Positions 28,321 through 40,146 are shown, counted from the stretch's first letter. The stretch is DNA of 64,000 nucleotides from Bradyrhizobium sp. CB3481 (GCF_029714305.1 NZ_CP121647.1:3058501-3122500); one strand, 5' to 3'. Notes: a model not told the origin generated them from the letters alone. Translations and numbers: made by a program.

Positions 28321-28644
28321 TCAACTCCCCGCCTTTACCTGAGCGGCGGCCTGGATCATCAGCTCGTCCATCTTGGCGCGCACTTCCGGCGCCGAGATCG
28401 CGACGCCCTTAGCAGCAAAATCCTTCACCACCTTGTTCTGAACGTCCTGATCGCCGGCCTGTTCGAAATCGGCCGCGACCACTTCCTTGGAATAGGCCGT
28501 GGCGGCATCGCCGGCTAGTCCCAGCTTTTCCGCTGCCCAAAGACCGAGCAGCTTGTTGCGGCGGACCTCGGCCTTGAATTTCTGCTCCTCGTCGAGGGCA
28601 AATTTCTTCTCAAAACCTTCCTCGCGCTTGTCGAAAGTGGTCAT
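28321..28644 (-). CDS. F1Fo-ATPase inhibitor zeta subunit (DUF1476)
   Basis: A 107-residue all-helical protein of DUF1476, shown in Paracoccus to be the zeta subunit that blocks ATP hydrolysis by F1-ATPase in alphaproteobacteria. It opens with TTFDKREEGFEKKFALDEEQKFKAEVRRNKLLGLWAAEKLGL, whose N-terminal part is the inhibitory helix, and ends in a small helical bundle with GDQDVQNKVVKDF and SAPEVRAKMDELM. It is divergent from purC. Confidence 0.92.
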   Translation of the reverse strand: MTTFDKREEGFEKKFALDEEQKFKAEVRRNKLLGLWAAEKLGLAGDAATAYSKEVVAADFEQAGDQDVQNKVVKDFAAKGVAISAPEVRAKMDELMIQAAAQVKAGS

Positions 28645-28963
28645 TCTTCGGTTCCAATCCCCGCAAATGGTGAATTGGGCCAGCGTTGTCGCGGCCCGAT
28701 CGCCTACCTAGATAGAGGGGGCGAATCGGTAAAACAACAGGCCGTTCGGCCGCAGGCAATCGGGATAAGTTGGCCCCAATCGGGCCGGGTCGATTGTGCT
28801 GGATGGGCCAATCGGATAGGTTGCCGGTAGGCGAGGTTCTTGTTCTGTTTCCGGTCGCTTAGGTTCGGGATCTTGCCTTCACGGCAGCTCCGTCGTGGTC
28901 ACAAACCCTTGTCATCCGGAGCACACCAATTTCATGGATTTCAACAAAACACGGTACATCCCA
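28645..28963. other. Intergenic region between divergent DUF1476 gene and purC
   Basis: 319 bases, AT-richer near 28690-28760, that must hold both promoters. In-frame extensions of purC to 28934 or 28895 are open but lack the conserved start. I see no other gene, strong hairpin or recognised regulatory motif. Confidence 0.5.
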
Positions 28964-29731
28964 ATGAGCCGTCGACGCCGTATTTATGAAGGCAAGGCCA
29001 AGGTCCTGTATGAAGGCCCGGAGCCCGGAACCTTGATTCAGCACTTCAAGGATGATGCGACCGCGTTCAATGCCAAGAAACACCAGGTGATCGAGGGCAA
29101 GGGCGTCCTCAACAACCGGATTTCGGAGTACCTGTTTCAGCACCTTAACGACATCGGGGTGCCGACCCATTTCATCCGCCGCCTCAACATGCGCGAGCAG
29201 TTGATTCGCGAGGTCGAGATCGTGCCGTTGGAGGTGGTGGTCCGCAACGTCGCGGCCGGCTCGCTGTCGCAGCGCCTCGGCATCGAGGAGGGCACCCAGC
29301 TGCCGCGCTCGATCATCGAGTTCTATTACAAGAACGACCAGCTCAACGACCCCATGGTGTCGGAAGAGCACATCACCGCGTTCGGCTGGGCGACGCCGCA
29401 GGAAATCGACGACATCATGGCGCTCGCCATCCGCGTCAACGACTTCCTCACCGGCCTCTTCCTCGGCATCGGCATCCGCCTGGTCGATTTCAAGATGGAA
29501 TGCGGCCGGCTCTTTGAAAACGAGATGATGCGGATCATTGTCGCCGACGAGATCTCGCCCGACTCATGCCGGCTGTGGGATATCAAGTCGAACGAAAAGC
29601 TCGACAAGGACCGTTTCCGCAGGGATCTCGGCGGCCTGCTCGAGGCCTATACCGAGGTGGCGAAGCGGCTGGGCATTCTGATGGAGAACGAGCGCCCGGC
29701 CGGCACCGGCCCGGTGCTGGTGAAGAGCTGA
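28964..29731 (+). CDS. purC: Phosphoribosylaminoimidazole-succinocarboxamide synthase
   Basis: Joins CAIR and aspartate to form SAICAR in purine synthesis. 255 residues from [22 protein letters not shown]; conserved parts include [34 protein letters not shown] and [12 protein letters not shown]. The start at ATG 28964 was chosen from the conserved N-terminus, although its ribosome site is poor; an ATG at 28934 ten codons upstream is a real alternative. It is followed 17 bases later by purS. Confidence 0.96.
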   Translation: MSRRRRIYEGKAKVLYEGPEPGTLIQHFKDDATAFNAKKHQVIEGKGVLNNRISEYLFQHLNDIGVPTHFIRRLNMREQLIREVEIVPLEVVVRNVAAGSLSQRLGIEEGTQLPRSIIEFYYKNDQLNDPMVSEEHITAFGWATPQEIDDIMALAIRVNDFLTGLFLGIGIRLVDFKMECGRLFENEMMRIIVADEISPDSCRLWDIKSNEKLDKDRFRRDLGGLLEAYTEVAKRLGILMENERPAGTGPVLVKS

Positions 29732-29748
29732 GCTAAGGGGCAAGTCTC

Positions 29749-29991
29749 GTGAAGGCACGCGTTACCGTTACGTTGAAATCCGGCATCCTGGACCCGCAGG
29801 GCAAGGCCATCGAAGGCGCGCTGAAATCGCTCGGCGTCGACGGCGTTGCCAGCGTCCGTCAGGGCAAGGTGTTCGACATCGAACTGGCAGGCGCCGACAA
29901 GGCCAAGGCGGAAGCGGCATTGAAGGATGCCGCCGACAAGCTCCTGGCGAATACGGTCATCGAGAATTACGCTATAGAGGTGAAGGCTTAG
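29749..29991 (+). CDS. purS: Phosphoribosylformylglycinamidine synthase subunit PurS
   Basis: An 80-residue scaffold that joins PurQ and PurL in the three-part FGAM synthase. It has the typical sequence RVTVTLKSGILDPQGKAIEGALKSLG and ends NTVIENYAIEV. It uses a GTG start with AAGGGG upstream, directly after purC. Its partners purQ and purL lie at 31190 and 35341 on the same strand. Confidence 0.95.
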   Translation: MKARVTVTLKSGILDPQGKAIEGALKSLGVDGVASVRQGKVFDIELAGADKAKAEAALKDAADKLLANTVIENYAIEVKA

Positions 29992-30024
29992 GACCAACCA
30001 ACGCCTGATGTAACGCCCGGCCGC

Positions 30025-31050
30025 TCACAGCCATCCCGCGCGGCGGAAGCGCCAGTACAATGCGCTGCAGGCGGCGAGCATCAATCCCAGCACCATGAAG
30101 TAGCCGTACTCCCAATCCAGTTCGGGAATGTGCTTGAAATTCATGCCGTAGATTCCGGCGAGCGCCGTGGGGACGGCGATGATGGCGAGCCATGAGGCCA
30201 GCTTCTTGGAGACCGCGGTCTCCTGCGCCTGGCCAACCAGAAGGCTTGCCTCGAACGCGAACGCCAGCACCTCGCGCATTGAATCGGTGCGCTCCTGGAT
30301 CGTCCTGACATGGTCGGTGACATCGCGAAACAGCGGCCGCATGGTCGAGCGCACCATCGGCAAATTGTCGTGTTCAAGCCGGCGGCAGACTTCCACCAGG
30401 GGCCCGATCGCGTTGCGCAGCCGCAGCAGATCCCGGCGCAGCATATAGAGCCGCTCGACCTGGGTCCGCGTGATGGCGTGGGCGAGCACGTAGTCTTCGA
30501 TCTCCTCGACCTCTTCGTGGATCGCGTCCAGCACGGGGGAGTAATTGTCGACAATGAAATCGAGGATGGCGTAGAGAATATAGTCCTCGCCGCGCGCCAG
30601 CGCACGGGGACAGCTCTCGCAGCGCTCGCGCACCGCCGCGTATGAGGTCGATGCGCCGTGGCGCACCGAGACCAGATAGCCTTCGCCGACGAACAAATGG
30701 GTCTCGCCGAACGCTATCCGGCCCTGGATCAGTTGCGCGGTCCGCGCCACGATGAACAGGCCGTCGCCATATTGCTCGATCTTGGGGCGCTGATGGGCGT
30801 GATTGGCGTCCTCGATTGCGAGATCGTGCAGGTCGAATTGCTGCTGCACGCTCTTCAGGAGCGCGAGATCCGGCTCGTAGAGGCCGATCCAGACGACGTG
30901 ACCGGGCTTGCCGCGCCAGCTCGATGCCTCCTCGATGGCGATATTGGCGATACGGCGGCCATCGACGTAAACACCGGCCGCGACGACACCATCGGAGGTC
31001 TTCGATTCAGTTGCAGATGTCGCCCGCGACGGGACGTTCATGGTTTCCAT
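30025..31050 (-). CDS. corA: CorA-family magnesium/cobalt transporter
   Basis: 341 residues: a large cytoplasmic N-terminal domain, a long helix ([28 protein letters not shown] and the stalk [16 protein letters not shown]), then two C-terminal membrane segments with the signature YGMNF between them. CorA pentamers pass divalent cations down their gradient. The start is uncertain: ATG 31050 was chosen; ATG 31041 and GTG 31083 are alternatives. It is encoded opposite to the purine genes, splitting purS from purQ. Confidence 0.94.
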   Translation of the reverse strand: METMNVPSRATSATESKTSDGVVAAGVYVDGRRIANIAIEEASSWRGKPGHVVWIGLYEPDLALLKSVQQQFDLHDLAIEDANHAHQRPKIEQYGDGLFIVARTAQLIQGRIAFGETHLFVGEGYLVSVRHGASTSYAAVRERCESCPRALARGEDYILYAILDFIVDNYSPVLDAIHEEVEEIEDYVLAHAITRTQVERLYMLRRDLLRLRNAIGPLVEVCRRLEHDNLPMVRSTMRPLFRDVTDHVRTIQERTDSMREVLAFAFEASLLVGQAQETAVSKKLASWLAIIAVPTALAGIYGMNFKHIPELDWEYGYFMVLGLMLAACSALYWRFRRAGWL

Positions 31051-31189
31051 CCCTGAGCGATTGTTGTTGAGCGTGGTTTCCACGCAGGCCGTTTTGGCGA
31101 CGCTAGCACTGGAAAAAACCGCGTCAAATGGTTATGTCTGTGGCCGGTCGGCGGTCTGCCGACGAATCTCCCTTCCTGCCGGAACCGCC

Positions 31190-31891
31190 ATGAAATCAGC
31201 CGTTCTCGTCTTTCCCGGAATCAACCGCGAGCGCGACATGGCGCGCGCGCTCAAGCTCGCCTCGGGCCAGGAGGCGGCGATGGTCTGGCATGCCGAGACC
31301 GAGCTGCCCAAGGGCACTGATCTCGTGGTCGTGCCCGGCGGTTTTTCCTACGGCGATTATCTGCGCTGCGGCGCCATTGCGGCGCGGGCGCCAGTCATGG
31401 ATGCGGTGCGCAAATATGCCGCCGGCGGCGGGCTGGTGCTCGGCGTTTGCAACGGCTTTCAGATCCTGTGCGAGGCGGGGCTGCTGCCGGGCGTACTGAT
31501 GCGCAATGCCCGGCTGAAATTCATCTGCAAGGATGTACACCTGCGCGTCGAACGCTCCGATACGCCGTTCACGCGCGGCTACAATGCCGGCCAGGTGATC
31601 CGCGTGCCGGTCGCACATGGCGAGGGCAATTACGAGGCCGATGAGGAGACGGTGAAGCGGCTGGAAGGCGAGGGGCGGGTGCTCTATCGCTACTGCACGC
31701 CGGAGGGCGTCGTCGACGAGGAATCCAACATCAACGGCGCGGCCCAGTCGATCGCCGGTATCGTCAACGAGCGCGGCAACGTGCTCGGCATGATGCCGCA
31801 CCCGGAAAACCACGTCGAAGACATCATAGGCTGCACCGACGGCCGCGGCCTTTTTGCGGGTCTCGCCGCGCATCTGGAAAAAGCCGCGTGA
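31190..31891 (+). CDS. purQ: Phosphoribosylformylglycinamidine synthase subunit PurQ
   Basis: The 233-residue glutaminase subunit of FGAM synthase, a class I amidotransferase. The nucleophile is Cys87 in LGVCNGFQ; the His-Glu of the triad are in MMPHPENH. The N-terminus is [18 protein letters not shown] 31190 was chosen because longer readings add non-conserved sequence. The final GCGTGA overlaps the GTG start of the next gene by four bases. Confidence 0.96.
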   Translation: MKSAVLVFPGINRERDMARALKLASGQEAAMVWHAETELPKGTDLVVVPGGFSYGDYLRCGAIAARAPVMDAVRKYAAGGGLVLGVCNGFQILCEAGLLPGVLMRNARLKFICKDVHLRVERSDTPFTRGYNAGQVIRVPVAHGEGNYEADEETVKRLEGEGRVLYRYCTPEGVVDEESNINGAAQSIAGIVNERGNVLGMMPHPENHVEDIIGCTDGRGLFAGLAAHLEKAA

Positions 31892-32853
31892 ATTCATTCA
31901 TTGGAAAACTGGCGGTCGCGCTCGCGGCACTTTCTCTGGCGACGACAGCGCATGCGCAGGACTATCCCAAGCGTCCCATTTCCATGATCGTGCCGTTCGC
32001 GGCCGGCGGCACCTCCGACGTGATCGCGCGCGTGGTCGCTGAAGAGATGAGCAAGTCGCTCGGGCAGCCGATCGTGATCGAGAACGTCGCGGGCGCCGGC
32101 GGTTCGACCGCCCTGACGCGCGCCGCACGCGCGGAAGCCGACGGCTACACCATCGCCATCGGCAATGCCGGCACCAGCGCCGCGACCTATACGATCTATC
32201 CGAAACTGCCATTCACGCCGCAATCCTTCGTGCCGATCGCGATGGTCGCAAAGACCTTCGGCATCGTCGCGCTGCGCAAGGACTTTCCCGCCAAGGACCT
32301 GCAGGAGTTCATCGCGTTCGCAAAGAAGAATCCCGGCAAGGTCAATCTCGGCCATGCCGGCGTCGGCTCCTCGAATTACCTGATCTGCAAAAGCTTCGTG
32401 CAGGCCGCCGGCATCGAGGTCCAACTCGTCGGCTATCGCGGCGCCGCACCGGCGCTGACGGATGCGATCGGCGGCCAGATCGACGGCGTCTGCGATAGCG
32501 CCGCCTCGGTGTCGCAGGCGATCGACGACAAATTGGTGAAGGGCCTCGTCGTCGGATCGACGGTGCGGCTTGCGACGCTGCCGAACCTGCCGACGTCGGC
32601 CGAGGCCGGGCTCCCCGATTTCGAGGCGCAGGGCTGGAACGGCCTGTTCGCGCCGAAGGGCACGCCGCCTGCGATCGTTGCGAAACTGAACGCCGCCGCC
32701 AAGAGCGCCGTCGAGAGCGAGGCGGTGAAGACGCGCTTCCGCGATCTCTCCACCGTCGCCCCCGATGCCAACGAGCACGCCAGCGAGGTGCTCGGGCAAC
32801 TGGTGACGCGCGATGTCGAAAAATACCGGAAGCTGCTGGAAGAGAAGAAGTAG
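31888..32853 (+). CDS. Bug-type (TctC family) periplasmic substrate-binding protein
   Basis: A 321-residue tripartite-tricarboxylate-transporter binding protein. Signal peptide about 1-23 (ending TTAHAQ), then the family pattern [61 protein letters not shown] and [16 protein letters not shown] lobe contacts. It begins at a GTG overlapping the purQ stop by four bases, so translation is coupled to purQ. No tctA/tctB membrane genes are nearby, making it an orphan receptor; the ligand is unknown. A strong terminator follows. Confidence 0.92.
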   Translation: MNSFIGKLAVALAALSLATTAHAQDYPKRPISMIVPFAAGGTSDVIARVVAEEMSKSLGQPIVIENVAGAGGSTALTRAARAEADGYTIAIGNAGTSAATYTIYPKLPFTPQSFVPIAMVAKTFGIVALRKDFPAKDLQEFIAFAKKNPGKVNLGHAGVGSSNYLICKSFVQAAGIEVQLVGYRGAAPALTDAIGGQIDGVCDSAASVSQAIDDKLVKGLVVGSTVRLATLPNLPTSAEAGLPDFEAQGWNGLFAPKGTPPAIVAKLNAAAKSAVESEAVKTRFRDLSTVAPDANEHASEVLGQLVTRDVEKYRKLLEEKK

Positions 32854-32870
32854 CACTCGGACATCACATG

Positions 32871-32896
32871 AAAAAGCCCCGCATTGCGGGGCTTTT
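32871..32896. terminator. Strong bidirectional intrinsic terminator
   Basis: AAAAAGCCCCGC, two-base loop, GCGGGGCTTTTT: a twelve-base stem with A/T runs on both sides. It closes the purQ-Bug unit on the plus strand and the convergent Ser/Gly-rich gene on the minus strand. Confidence 0.95.
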
Positions 32897-32898
32897 TG

Positions 32899-33222
32899 CT
32901 ATCGGCCGGTGGTTGAGCCCGGGCCGGTGGGTGAAAGCGTCGAGCCGCTGGGCGAGGGGTTGATGTGGGTATTTCCGGACGGATTCACGGCACTGTTGCG
33001 TCCGGCCGCCGCGCTGCCGGCGTCGTTGCTCATGCCGGTGGTCGCATTATTGCCCGCTCCACTTCCGGCAGTCGTTCCGCTGGTGGAGGATCCTGCTGCG
33101 CCGCTAGCTGCCGCGCCGCCCGTACCCGAGCTGCCGCCTGATGCGCCGCCGCCAGACTGCGCGAGCGCCACGCTGCTCGTGAATGCCAACGCCGTCATCA
33201 ATCCCAATGTCGCGAGTTTCAT
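32899..33222 (-). CDS. Exported low-complexity Gly/Ser/Ala-rich protein
   Basis: 107 residues: signal peptide MKLATLGLMTALAFTSSVALA, then a disordered tail rich in Gly, Ser, Ala, Thr and Asn (SGGGASGGSSGTGG, SSTSGTTAGSGAGNN) ending NPSPSGSTLSPTGPGSTTGR. There is no known domain. AAGGAG lies six bases before ATG 33222, which was chosen over an unsupported extension to 33396. It may be a surface or periplasmic linker-like protein; function unknown. Confidence 0.72.
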   Translation of the reverse strand: MKLATLGLMTALAFTSSVALAQSGGGASGGSSGTGGAAASGAAGSSTSGTTAGSGAGNNATTGMSNDAGSAAAGRNSAVNPSGNTHINPSPSGSTLSPTGPGSTTGR

Positions 33223-33482
33223 GATTGCTCCTTTTCCTGGTCGCATAACGGCGCAACACAATGCGCGCGCATGCGTTCCTGTGTGATCAATCACAGATGG
33301 TTGCTGTTCCCTGGCGCAATTCCGCGCGTGAAACCTGGCTTGGAAACGCCACGGAAAAAACCGAAACCGGCCATCGCCATCCAATACGTTTAGCACCGAT
33401 TAACAACTGAAGATTGTCCAATTGAACGTGACGCGCTATCAAGGCCACTAAGGACCGTCCACCGGTTTGACTGGAATGTGCC

Positions 33483-34220
33483 ATGCCCGTTGCTCTCGTC
33501 GTCTTGATGCTCGACATCACACTGATCTGGCATGCGTCGAAGACTGGACGCTTGCAGCCCTGGGCCTTCATCATCCTGATGATCCCGCTGGTCGGTGCGC
33601 TCGCCTACATCGTCGTCGAACTGATACCGGAGTGGTTTGGCAGCCCCGGTGCGCAGCAGGCGCGCAGGCGGATGGCAGAGCGGCTTGATCCGGAAAAGCG
33701 CTACCGGGAGCTGTCGGACCGGCTCGCCGGCAGCGACACCATTGCCAATCGCGAGGCGCTTGCCGCCGAATGCCTGAAGATCGGGCGGTTCAACGAGGCC
33801 GAGCGGCACTATGATCACGTCCTCACGCTGCCGATGGGGAGGGAGCCGGCCTACGCGCTGGGCAAAGCGCAGGCGCAGTTCGGTCTCACGCGTCCGGCCG
33901 ATGCGCTCGCGACTCTGGATGATCTGAAGAAGCACTGGCCTGATTTTGAATCGGCCGAAGGCCATCTGCTTTATGCCCGGGCCCTGGCGGAGGTCGGACG
34001 CGTCGACGAGGCGCTCGACGAATACCACGCGCTGTCAGACTATTTTCCGGGCGCCGAGGCCAGGGTTCGATACGGCATGCTGCTGCAGGTGGTGGGGCGC
34101 ACCGCCGAGGCGAGGGTGGTGTTCAACGAACTGCTGCTGCAGATGCGGCGGGCGCCGAAATATCTGCGCGACGCGCAGGCCGAGTGGCTCTCGATTGCCG
34201 AAAAGCAGTTGTCGGCTTGA
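33483..34220 (+). CDS. Membrane-anchored tetratricopeptide protein
   Basis: 245 residues. The first 55 resemble the PLDc_N (phospholipase D N-terminal) two-helix membrane anchor: MLDITLIWHASKTG, then PWAFIILMIPLVGALAYIVVELIPEWF. Residues about 85-240 form TPR-like helix pairs (EALAAECLKIGRFNEAERHYDHVL, ADALATLDDLKKHWPDF, LYARALAEVGRVDEALDEYHAL, RYGMLLQVVGRTAEARVVF). It is likely an inner-membrane protein with cytoplasmic repeats for protein contacts. Partners are unknown. Confidence 0.82.
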   Translation: MPVALVVLMLDITLIWHASKTGRLQPWAFIILMIPLVGALAYIVVELIPEWFGSPGAQQARRRMAERLDPEKRYRELSDRLAGSDTIANREALAAECLKIGRFNEAERHYDHVLTLPMGREPAYALGKAQAQFGLTRPADALATLDDLKKHWPDFESAEGHLLYARALAEVGRVDEALDEYHALSDYFPGAEARVRYGMLLQVVGRTAEARVVFNELLLQMRRAPKYLRDAQAEWLSIAEKQLSA

Positions 34221-34294
34221 ATCGCCCCACGGCGGGGCCCGTGACTCGGCTAGGCGCCCGACGTCAAGCTTAGCTAAGAACTGGGGTTGCTAAT

Positions 34295-34657
34295 ATGACC
34301 GATATTGTGGCCGAGCGTTCCTTCCGAGAAGCGGATTCTGGGGCATGCGTTACCGCTAGAATTTTCGCACCCGAAAGAATCAGGGAATCATCAGAGTGGT
34401 CCTGCAAGATCGAAGTCCAGGGCTTGCCGATGCCCTTCGAAAGATCACTTATCGGAGTAGATTCATTTCAGGCCTTAGAATTGGGAATAAGCCTTCTCTG
34501 TTCGCATCTGGAAAAGCACGAGCCAACTCTGGCTTTTCTGGACGGCTCAAAAGGCGATTGCGCTTTGCCGTTAATCGCATTCTGCCCTCCCTCGTTGAGG
34601 GCGGAAGTACGCCAATTCATTCGCAGCAAGATTAAAGATGATCTCGACGCGCAATAG
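34295..34657 (+). CDS. Small cytoplasmic protein, DUF6968-like
   Basis: 120 residues with no signal peptide. The pattern ERSFREAD...VTARIFAPE, EWSCKIEVQG and GVDSFQALELGISLLCSHLE looks like the small uncharacterised family DUF6968, seen as orphan genes in rhizobia; that assignment is from memory of the pattern. Codon use is noticeably less GC-rich than its neighbours (AGAATTTTCGC, TTAGAATTGGGAATAAG), which may reflect recent acquisition. Confidence 0.7.
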   Translation: MTDIVAERSFREADSGACVTARIFAPERIRESSEWSCKIEVQGLPMPFERSLIGVDSFQALELGISLLCSHLEKHEPTLAFLDGSKGDCALPLIAFCPPSLRAEVRQFIRSKIKDDLDAQ

Positions 34658-34689
34658 TGAAACATCGGCAGACGGACGGGCCGATGGCG

Positions 34690-35175
34690 TCAGGTGGCAA
34701 GGGTGGCAGCGTCCAGCGGCTTCTTCCACTTCACGCGCTTGATCGTGCCTGAGAAGGTGAACAGCGGCCGCTCGCCGGATTTCAGGACGCCGCGCAGGAA
34801 GATCAGCGAACCGCCGGCGCGGGTGATCTCGCCCTCGCATTCGATCAGTTCGCCCTCGCGCGCCGCGTCAAGAAACTCGCAGGCGAACGCGACCGTCACG
34901 CCCGGCCCCTCCAGCACCGAGGAGGCGATGGCAAACAGGCAGTAATCGGCGAACGACATGAAGCAGCCGCCATGGACGTTGCGCATGCCGTTGAGGTGTT
35001 TTTTCTCGACCCGGAACGCGCATTGCACTTTGCCGTTCTCGTCCATGCGGTGCCAGAAAGGGCCGTTATGGGTCTCAAAACTGTCGCGGGTCCAGGTCCG
35101 CCATCCCTTGAATTCGCCCTCGGTTTCGACGTGGAGGTCGGGACGGTGCTGAAATGCATTTTTGGGTAGTTCGTT
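34690..35175 (-). CDS. PaaI-like hotdog-fold thioesterase
   Basis: 161 residues in the hotdog (4HBT/PaaI) family: GMRNVHGGCFMSFADYCLFAIA is the helix-bearing active-site segment, followed by TVAFACEFLDAAREGELIECEGEI and LIFLRGVLKSGERPLFTFSGTIKRV. It probably hydrolyses an acyl-CoA. The start was placed at GTG 35175, eight bases after AAGGGG; a TTG at 35199 is the longer alternative. It is divergent from purL. Confidence 0.88.
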   Translation of the reverse strand, partial: NELPKNAFQHRPDLHVETEGEFKGWRTWTRDSFETHNGPFWHRMDENGKVQCAFRVEKKHLNGMRNVHGGCFMSFADYCLFAIASSVLEGPGVTVAFACEFLDAAREGELIECEGEITRAGGSLIFLRGVLKSGERPLFTFSGTIKRVKWKKPLDAATLAT

Positions 35176-35340
35176 CACGAAAAAAGCCCCTTCAACCAAA
35201 TGTTTGCGCCCTTAAATCCGATCCGGGAACGATGTGCAAACCTCGATCCTGCAAGGCCCCCTTCGCAAAGCTCTGGACAGGGCCGAAATGCGCCATAAAA
35301 GGCCTTTTCGCCCCCCGTCGATCTTCCTATTAAGGCACCC

Positions 35341-37545
<2,205 letters not shown>

Positions 37546-37562
37546 CAGCGACGCTCTCTCCA

Positions 37563-37681
37563 CGTCATTGCGAGGGGCCAACGGGTCGCGCGAATGCGCG
37601 CCCGATGACAGGCTCCGCGACGAAGCAATCCGTCTTTCCCCGAGCGGAGCTATGGATTGCTTCGCTGCGCTCGCAATGACG
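37563..37681. repeat. Dispersed palindromic repeat, family A, long copy
   Basis: Starts CGTCATTGCGAGGGGCCAAC, contains GCGCGAATGCGCGCCCGATGACAGG and the core GAAGCAATCC / GGATTGCTTCG, and ends TCGCAATGACG. It shares its extension with the copy at 7284-7426 in opposite orientation. It sits between convergent purL and the acyltransferase gene. Confidence 0.85.
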
Positions 37682-37703
37682 GTGTGAGGCCGGTGCCGCT
37701 TCC

Positions 37704-38888
37704 CTAGAGCACCTTCGTCGCGCCAGGGATCTGCCGTAACGCGCGTGTCAGCGCCCAGCTGAACGCGACCGTCAGCACGAAGCCGGCGGTCGCCTTCACG
37801 ATCGCGGGCAGGTCATAGTCGAACAGCCAATATTGCAGCCACAGCGCGATCGGGTAATGCACCAGGAACATGCCGTAGGCGTCCGACTGCATCGGATCGA
37901 GCAGCTTGGCTGTGCCCGATTGCCTGAACCTCTGGAAAAAGGCCAGGATCAGAAACAGGATGGCGACGCTGAAGACCGCGAAACAGACGGCGTAGAGTCC
38001 CTCATACCAGTTCGGCAATGGCGACGGGTTGCCCAGGATTTGGCGCTTGATGAAGATCAGCGTCCAGAGCAGGCAATACGGCACGATCGCCAGCACCATC
38101 CAGTCCCAGCTCACCTTCGCCATCCGGCCGTCTGCCGAGAGCAGGCCGCGATCCATTTGCGCAACCCCGATGCCGGCGCCGAAAAAGAAGTAGCTCGCAT
38201 AGAGCATGACGCGACCGTGCTGGACCGAGAACGGCCCGAACTCGAACCAACTGCTTGGCCCGTAAATCATCAGCCCAGGGACATAGAACGCGGCGGTGAC
38301 GGCCAACATGACCGCGAAGAACGCGGCGGGCCGGCGGCGGCCGTACAGCGAAAGGCGATTGATTGGATCGAGCAGGTTGGGCGACAGCCGGTGCAGGACG
38401 CAGGCGACCACGTCGAAGGCGAGCAGGACCCAGAGGAACCAGATCGGCCCGCTCGGCCACGGGCCCTTCGTGACCAGATTCCACCAGAATTCCGAAAAGC
38501 CGACCTCGGGATGGTGCCGGAGCGAGATGGCATAATAGGCGAGCGGAATGACCGTGAAGGCGCAGATCACGAACGGCAGGCCAAGCCGAAGCAGGCGGTC
38601 CGTCAGATAACTCAGCGCGCCCTTCCGCGCGATACCGGACCAGGCAAACAGCCCCGACAGGAAGAAGAACATCGCCATGAAGAAACTGTCGGTAGCGAGC
38701 ACGATCATATCGAAGCCGAAGAAGGACTTCGCGTCGGTATGGCCGAAATAGGTATAGGGAATGACGGCGTGGTGGAGCAGCACTACCAGTGTCAGGAAGG
38801 TGCGGGCGCGATCGAGCGAAAGGTTTCGCGACTTTACTTGGGGCGGGGCGCTGACGTCGGCATGCCCCACGGTGGAAATCGATGTCAT
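37704..38888 (-). CDS. Acyltransferase-3 family membrane protein
   Basis: 394 residues with about ten membrane segments, typical of AT-3 acyltransferases that O-acetylate cell-surface sugars. After a short cytoplasmic start comes SLDRARTFLTLVVLLHHAVIPY, with the conserved Arg and His, then FFMAMFFFLSGLFAW, RLLRLGLPFVICAF and, near the end, DAYGMFLVHYPIALWLQYW. GGAGG lies just before ATG 38888. The substrate is unknown. It is a single gene, divergent from a DUF1328 gene. Confidence 0.92.
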   Translation of the reverse strand: MTSISTVGHADVSAPPQVKSRNLSLDRARTFLTLVVLLHHAVIPYTYFGHTDAKSFFGFDMIVLATDSFFMAMFFFLSGLFAWSGIARKGALSYLTDRLLRLGLPFVICAFTVIPLAYYAISLRHHPEVGFSEFWWNLVTKGPWPSGPIWFLWVLLAFDVVACVLHRLSPNLLDPINRLSLYGRRRPAAFFAVMLAVTAAFYVPGLMIYGPSSWFEFGPFSVQHGRVMLYASYFFFGAGIGVAQMDRGLLSADGRMAKVSWDWMVLAIVPYCLLWTLIFIKRQILGNPSPLPNWYEGLYAVCFAVFSVAILFLILAFFQRFRQSGTAKLLDPMQSDAYGMFLVHYPIALWLQYWLFDYDLPAIVKATAGFVLTVAFSWALTRALRQIPGATKVL

Positions 38889-39061
38889 GCAGGCCTCCCG
38901 GCCGGGCTGTCTGGCCAAATGTTGCCGCTCGGAACCTGATTCAGCAAGGCCGATTCGTGCCAGCTAATTCGCATGTTCGTCGCTTCGGAACCGGGGGCGC
39001 AACCCGCCGTTCTCGGTAGGTCGCCATTGGGCATGGCTGTAGAGAGGCTGCGGAGCAAGCA

Positions 39062-39235
39062 ATGACAATTCTCAAATGGGCGCTGATCTTCTTTCTGGTG
39101 TCGATAGTCGCCGGCATTCTCGGCTTCACCGGCATTTCGGCGGCGTCCGCCGATATTGCCCGCTTCCTGTTCTACGTCTTTGTCGTCATCTTCCTGGTGC
39201 TCCTGATCCTCGGGCTGACGATATTCAGGGCGTGA
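39062..39235 (+). CDS. DUF1328 small membrane protein (YtjA-like)
   Basis: A 57-residue protein with two membrane segments: [20 protein letters not shown], then [18 protein letters not shown] and [14 protein letters not shown]. This is the DUF1328/YtjA pattern, a stress-linked small inner-membrane family of unknown function. The stop TGA is at 39233-39235, three bases before a family C repeat. Confidence 0.9.
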   Translation: MTILKWALIFFLVSIVAGILGFTGISAASADIARFLFYVFVVIFLVLLILGLTIFRA

Positions 39236-39237
39236 CC

Positions 39238-39318
39238 GTCATTCCGGGGCGCGTCGGAGACGCGAACCCGGAATCTCGAGCTTCCGGGTTCGATGCGTTA
39301 GCATCGCCCCGGAATGAC
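39238..39318. repeat. Dispersed palindromic repeat, family C
   Basis: GTCATTCCGGGGCGCGTCGG...GCGAACCCGGAATCTCGAG, then the inverse TTCCGGGTTCGATGCG...CGCCCCGGAATGAC. A second copy with the same layout is at 53657-53735. It lies between two convergent genes. Confidence 0.88.
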
Positions 39319-39325
39319 ATCGGGT

Positions 39326-39688
39326 TCACGACGCCACTTCCTCGATCCTCACCTTGTCCGGGTAGAACGCCAGGTGCCCGGCGATCTCGGCCATGGCCGG
39401 GAAGGGCGTCTCATAGGTCCAGATCGAATTTTCGATACGTTTGCCGTTGGCATTGATGCTGAAATAGTTCGCGTCGCCCTTGTAGGGGCAGTGCGTGGTC
39501 CGCTCGGTGCGGGCCAGCAGCGCCATGTTGGCGTCCTCGCGCGGCACATATTGCACCGCCGGATAGCTGGCTTCCTTGAGCGTTAGCGCACGGGTGGTAT
39601 CGGCGACGACGACGCCGTCGACCGAGACCCTGACACGCCGGGGGTTTGCCGCAATCGTGATCGGATGGTCGGGACCGGGCAATTTCAT
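39326..39688 (-). CDS. DUF427 domain protein
   Basis: A 120-residue protein of DUF427: RVSVDGVVVADTTRALTLKEASYPAVQYVPREDANMALL, then the family hallmark HCPYKGDANYFS and WTYETPFPAMAEIAGHLAFYPDKV at the end. It forms a small beta fold of unknown enzymatic role. It is complete, with ATG 39688, and convergent with the DUF1328 gene. Confidence 0.92.
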   Translation of the reverse strand: MKLPGPDHPITIAANPRRVRVSVDGVVVADTTRALTLKEASYPAVQYVPREDANMALLARTERTTHCPYKGDANYFSINANGKRIENSIWTYETPFPAMAEIAGHLAFYPDKVRIEEVAS

Positions 39689-39872
39689 GGTTCTAGGCCT
39701 CTTTTTTGGTCAGCCCGACGTGATCGGGCGCGACGGGATCTCGCGGTGTCAAAGCGGTCGGGGCGGAATATAGTGGCGCCGGGCGTGACCTAGAAGAGCG
39801 TACGCGCTAGGTTTGGCCGTCACGGCCGCGCGAGCCGGCCGTGATTCGAAACACCTGACGGAGACATGCTGG

Positions 39873-40118
39873 ATGCCAATGGACGCCCACGATATCGAAT
39901 CGATGATCAAGGCAGCCATTCCCGATGCCGAGGTGACGATCCGCGATCTCGCAGGCGATGGCGATCACTACGCCGCGACCGTGATCTCGGAATCCTTCCG
40001 CGGCAAGTCGCGTGTGCAGCAGCACCAGATCGTCTATCAGTCGCTCAAGGGGCAGATGGGCGGCGTGCTGCACGCGCTGGCGTTGCAGACCGGAGTACCT
40101 GGCGGATCGGCAGGCTAG
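39873..40118 (+). CDS. bolA: BolA family protein
   Basis: 81 residues from MPMDAHDIESMIKAAIP; the BolA fold is shown by AEVTIRDLAGDGDHYAATVIS and the signature FRGKSRVQQHQIVYQSLKG, with His residues able to contact a [2Fe-2S] cluster shared with a monothiol glutaredoxin. It acts in iron-sulfur trafficking and iron regulation. GGAG lies nine bases before ATG 39873. Its partner grxD is at 44778 on the same strand, 4.7 kb away. Confidence 0.93.
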   Translation: MPMDAHDIESMIKAAIPDAEVTIRDLAGDGDHYAATVISESFRGKSRVQQHQIVYQSLKGQMGGVLHALALQTGVPGGSAG

Positions 40119-40146
40119 TCCCCCGACCGGCCAGGCGGGGGCACCG

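Noticed and set aside
28895-28963. N-terminal extension of purC
   Set aside because: The added residues are not part of the conserved enzyme; retained only as an alternative start.
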